Shown one piece after another: positions 6,823-9,077 of a DNA stretch of 9,077 nt. Positions within the stretch are counted from its first letter, which is position 1, and the number at the start of each line of letters is the position of its first letter. Both the position numbers and the translations under genes were made by a program. Source of the stretch: Phycisphaerales bacterium (GTDB taxonomy: Bacteria > Planctomycetota > Phycisphaerae > Phycisphaerales > UBA1924); contig JAJDDH010000324.1 of NCBI GenBank assembly GCA_029260415.1, forward strand, positions 1-9,077, in the 5' to 3' direction. The notes below the pieces were generated by a model that made no database searches, was not told the origin of the DNA, and worked only from the letters and a program-made list of their open reading frames with translations.

Positions 6823-7650
6823 ATGACCCACCGCATCGCACCCGTCGCCATCGTCGCCGCCATCGCTGGCAGCGCCCTCGCCCAGCCCACCACCATCACC
6901 GTGGACGGCTCACAGTCCCAGATGGACCTGACCCTCACGCTAATCACCGCCATCGGGTCGGATACCGACACCGACTCGTCGCCCATCTCGGGCACGCTCG
7001 AGATCGAGCTCGACGACTACGGCGTCCCCACGTCCATGGTCATCCACGACTTCGCCCTGACGCTGGACAACGACCTGGCGTTCAACTTCTCGTTCTTCCT
7101 CTCCAACATCGACGCGAGCGCAACGAGCCTGGGCGCCAGCTACGCGACACCCGGCACGCCCGCGGGCCCCGTGCCCGTCACGGCGGATCTGTTCTCCTTC
7201 GCGTCCGTTGCGACGGCGCTCTCGGGCACGGTCGTCGCGGCCGGCAGTGTCTTCGGCATCGGCGACATCAACGAGACCATCGACCTCGCCTCACAGGGCG
7301 TCTTCGACGCGCCCGCCGACGGCATGATCACCTCCGACGGCACAACCGTCACCCTCGACGGCGGGGTGATCACGTTCACCGGATCCTCCGAGGTCGTGCC
7401 CGGGCTGGCGACCATGGACGTCGTGGGCACGGTTACCTTCGTCGCCACTGGCCCCGCCCCGGCCCCCGCAGGCTGCAACGCCGCGGACCTGGCCGAGCCC
7501 TTCGACACCCTGGACTTCTCCGACGTGGTCGCGTTCCTGACCGCGTTCGGCTCGATGGACCCCGCCGCGGACCTGGCGCTCCCGACGGGTGTGTTTGACT
7601 TTTCTGATGTTGTCGCATTCCTGGGAGCCTTCGGCGCCGGATGCCCGTAA
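6823..7650 (+). CDS. Small exported beta-rich protein of unknown function with C-terminal GC-type dockerin
   Basis: A 275-residue protein that I do not recognise. The ATG at 6823 follows a purine-rich ribosome binding stretch (GAGAGAGAAGAG) and opens a signal peptide with a clear cleavage site (SALA-QP, residue 20/21). The body (21-210) is a run of alternating beta-type segments rich in Thr, Ser, Asp and Gly (for example ISGTLEIELDDYGVPTSMVI and DGTTVTLDGGVITFTG), suggesting one beta-sandwich or beta-barrel with no visible catalytic residues. A short Pro/Ala linker (PAPAPAG, 211-217) joins it to the anchor (217-275). The mature protein has no Lys and no Arg at all, which is extreme. A structural, adhesive or matrix role at the surface is a guess. 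Gaps of 228 bases upstream and 88 downstream suggest separate expression from its neighbours. Confidence 0.75.
   Translation: MTHRIAPVAIVAAIAGSALAQPTTITVDGSQSQMDLTLTLITAIGSDTDTDSSPISGTLEIELDDYGVPTSMVIHDFALTLDNDLAFNFSFFLSNIDASATSLGASYATPGTPAGPVPVTADLFSFASVATALSGTVVAAGSVFGIGDINETIDLASQGVFDAPADGMITSDGTTVTLDGGVITFTGSSEVVPGLATMDVVGTVTFVATGPAPAPAGCNAADLAEPFDTLDFSDVVAFLTAFGSMDPAADLALPTGVFDFSDVVAFLGAFGAGCP
7471..7647 (+). repeat. GC-type dockerin anchor, copy 4 (small beta-rich protein)
   Basis: 59 residues, Cys218 to Cys274 (56 apart). The first unit uses normal GC-ending codons, but the second (7588-7626) has 8 of 13 codons ending in A or T (GGT, TTT, TTT, TCT, GAT, GTT, GCA, GGA), so the two protein repeats are recoded relative to each other at DNA level. 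Confidence 0.85.
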
Positions 7651-7666
7651 GGACTGGGTGTGACTC

Positions 7667-7682
7667 GGGCCGATTCTGGCCC
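7667..7682 (+). terminator. Candidate hairpin after the small beta-rich protein gene
   Basis: GGGCC (7667-7671) pairs with GGCCC (7678-7682) around GATTCT, 17 bases past the TAA stop. There is no T tract after it; the assignment as terminator is weak. Confidence 0.25.
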
Positions 7683-7687
7683 ACGTC

Positions 7688-7721
7688 CCGACGGGGCTTG
7701 GATGGAAGCCTCCCGGGTCGG
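7688..7721 (+). promoter_or_regulatory. Leader hairpin immediately before the cytochrome ribosome binding site
   Basis: CCGAC (7688-7692) pairs with GTCGG (7717-7721), and GGGGCTT (7693-7699) pairs with AAGCC-CC (7706-7713, with T7711 bulged), around the loop GGATGG. This 12-bp imperfect stem ends four bases before the AGGGAGA ribosome binding site, so folding could influence translation initiation. Confidence 0.3.
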
Positions 7722-7725
7722 TGAT

Positions 7726-7732
7726 AGGGAGA
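7726..7732 (+). promoter_or_regulatory. Ribosome binding site deciding a GTG start
   Basis: AGGGAGA lies six bases upstream of the GTG at 7739. An earlier in-frame GTG at 7721 has the site inside its own coding sequence, so 7739 is the better start for the cytochrome. Confidence 0.6.
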
Positions 7733-7738
7733 TGTGTA

Positions 7739-9043
7739 GTGAAAGCTTCTCGCAAGAGCGGACGCGTGTTCACCCCTGCGCTCATCGCAGGGTGCGGGCT
7801 GGGCGTGGTCTGGGTGGGTGTTGCCGGGTTCGCCATCGCCGAGCCGCGCGGCGGCGGCTCGCTGCCCGTGCCCACCACACTCAACGACTTCTTCATGCCC
7901 GGCTCCCAGCCCGGGGACGTGACCGTCTCCTTCCAGAGCTCCGCGACCTGCATGGGCTGCCACTCGGACTTCAGCCCCGAGTCCGAGCCCTGGCTCTGGG
8001 CCGGGAGCCTGATGGCCCAGGCCGCGCGTGACCCCATCTACCACGCCGCGCTCGCCATCGCCAACCAGGACGCGAGCTTCTCGGGCGACATGTGCATCCG
8101 ATGCCACGCCCCGATGGGCTGGCTCGACGGGCACTCCACCCCCACCGACGGCTCCGCACTCGTGGGCAAGGACCTTGAGGGCGTCGCCTGCCACATGTGC
8201 CACCGCATGGTCGACCCGTTCGATCCCGACGGCGTCGCCCCGCCCGAGGACGCGATGGTCCTGGCCATGACCGCTGACCTGCCCGTCAACCCGCACTCGG
8301 GCCAGTTCGTCATCGACTACGACGACCGCCGGCGCGGACCGTTCGAGACCCCCTCGGCCTCGCACGCCTGGATCCAGTCCCCCTTCCACCAGTCCTCGTC
8401 GATGTGCGCCACGTGCCACGACGTGTCCAACCCCGTCTACGAGCGCCAGCCCGACGGCTCCTACGCCCTGGGCGCGCTCGATGCGCAGGCCGCCGATCAC
8501 GACAAGTACGAGCAGTTCCCCGTCGAACGCACCTACTCCGAGTGGCTCATGAGCGAGTTCGCCCTGGGGCCCATCGACATGGGCGGACGCTTCGGGGGCG
8601 CCAACCCCCTCGTCTCCTCCTGCCAGGACTGCCACATGCCCGACATCGACGGGCCCGGCTGCTTCTTCACCGACGACCGCCCGGACATGCCCCAGCACCT
8701 GTTCAACGGCGGCAACACCTGGGTCCTGCAGGCCATCCGCAACCTGAACCCGGACATGGAGACCTTCCTCTCCGAGGACATCGTCAACGACTCGATCTCC
8801 CGCGCCGTGGGCATGCTCCAGAGCGCGTCGGACCTGGACCTGTCGATCGACGGGCCCGACCTGGTCGTCCGCATCACCAACCAGACCGGGCACAAGCTGC
8901 CCACGGGCTACCCCGAGGGGCGGCGCATGTGGATCAACGCCCGCTTCTACGACGCGGGTGACACGCTCATCGCCGAGCGCGGCGCGTACAACGACGTCAC
9001 CGCTGAGCTGAGCACCGCGGACACCAAGGTGTACGAGGCGTAG
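7739..9043 (+). CDS. Exported multiheme (five CxxCH) c-type cytochrome, truncated by an in-frame TAG
   Basis: 434 residues from the GTG at 7739. A positively charged N-terminus (MKASRKSGR) and a long hydrophobic segment (about 11-34) form a signal peptide or membrane anchor. Five covalent heme-binding motifs follow: CMGCH (71-75), CIRCH (119-123), CHMCH (151-155), CATCH (223-227) and CQDCH (295-299). Such proteins carry electrons in the periplasm or envelope after heme attachment by the cytochrome c maturation system. The stretch TGHKLPTGYPEGRRMW (383-398) is one I associate with a conserved multiheme cytochrome family that has further sequence beyond this point. The frame ends at TAG (9041-9043) directly after TKVYEA, yet coding-like sequence continues in frame to the window edge, so the product is either truncated, a recent pseudogene, or affected by a sequence error. 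No GC-type dockerin is seen; it could lie downstream. Redox partner and substrate cannot be inferred. Confidence 0.82.
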   Translation: MKASRKSGRVFTPALIAGCGLGVVWVGVAGFAIAEPRGGGSLPVPTTLNDFFMPGSQPGDVTVSFQSSATCMGCHSDFSPESEPWLWAGSLMAQAARDPIYHAALAIANQDASFSGDMCIRCHAPMGWLDGHSTPTDGSALVGKDLEGVACHMCHRMVDPFDPDGVAPPEDAMVLAMTADLPVNPHSGQFVIDYDDRRRGPFETPSASHAWIQSPFHQSSSMCATCHDVSNPVYERQPDGSYALGALDAQAADHDKYEQFPVERTYSEWLMSEFALGPIDMGGRFGGANPLVSSCQDCHMPDIDGPGCFFTDDRPDMPQHLFNGGNTWVLQAIRNLNPDMETFLSEDIVNDSISRAVGMLQSASDLDLSIDGPDLVVRITNQTGHKLPTGYPEGRRMWINARFYDAGDTLIAERGAYNDVTAELSTADTKVYEA

Positions 9044-9077
9044 CTGGGCATCGGCGCCGACGTCAGCGCCGCCACGG
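9041..9077 (+). other. In-frame stop with coding-like continuation to the window edge
   Basis: After TAG the same frame reads LGIGADVSAAT with all 11 codons ending in G or C, matching the codon pattern of the upstream gene. A single base change would turn TAG into AAG, CAG or GAG. The window stops 34 bases later, so how far the frame stays open is unknown. Confidence 0.5.

Noticed and set aside
6048..7598. Plus-strand open frame of about 516 codons overlapping two genes in another frame
   Set aside because: Arg/Pro/Gly/His-rich translation typical of a shifted reading of GC-rich genes; it runs through the intergenic region and both anchors.
2501..7647. The four similar gene ends as a CRISPR or dispersed DNA repeat
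   Set aside because: They are in-frame protein repeats with diverged DNA, kilobases apart and always at a C-terminus, so the conservation is at protein level.
7433..8893. Long minus-strand open frame across the end of the beta-rich protein gene and the cytochrome
   Set aside because: It covers five CxxCH motifs and an anchor on the other strand, and its own translation shows no recognisable domain.
9041..9043. TAG as a recoded amino acid (pyrrolysine or suppressed amber)
   Set aside because: Another gene in the window terminates properly at TAG (6592-6594), and no recoding element is visible; mutation or sequence error is simpler.

Overview
The window is GC-rich, with codons ending overwhelmingly in G or C, and looks like a chromosome segment from a planctomycete of the Phycisphaerae/Phycisphaerales type. 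The main argument is that four consecutive secreted proteins end in the same 59-residue, Cys-bracketed tandem repeat. This matches what I know as the 'GC-type dockerin domain' C-terminus common in that group. The acidic, Lys/Arg-poor mature proteins would fit a marine or salt-exposed lifestyle, but that is inference.

Layout: (1) positions 1-183, minus strand, hold the N-terminus of dihydrolipoyl dehydrogenase (lpd), the only core-metabolism gene, cut by the window edge. (2) A divergent intergenic region (184-340) carries a dyad around a -10-like element. (3) Five plus-strand genes for exported proteins follow: a GH13 alpha-amylase/branching-enzyme-like protein (341-2680), a small lamin-tail-like protein (2827-3627), a large protein with a LamG-like N-terminus and an SGNH-hydrolase-like C-terminal part (3847-6594), a small beta-rich protein of unknown function (6823-7650), and a five-heme c-type cytochrome (7739-9043). 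The first four each carry the C-terminal anchor. In the cytochrome the reading frame is interrupted by a TAG, and coding-like sequence continues in the same frame to the window end.

The intergenic gaps (146, 219, 228 and 88 bases) are long for a tight operon, and each contains at least one hairpin. The most notable is a nested inverted repeat at 3658-3727. The genes are probably transcribed singly or as loosely coupled units. Their shared theme is export to the cell surface or envelope through one common C-terminal module. No cohesin-like partner or dedicated sorting enzyme is visible here. I see no tRNA, rRNA, CRISPR array, insertion sequence or phage gene.
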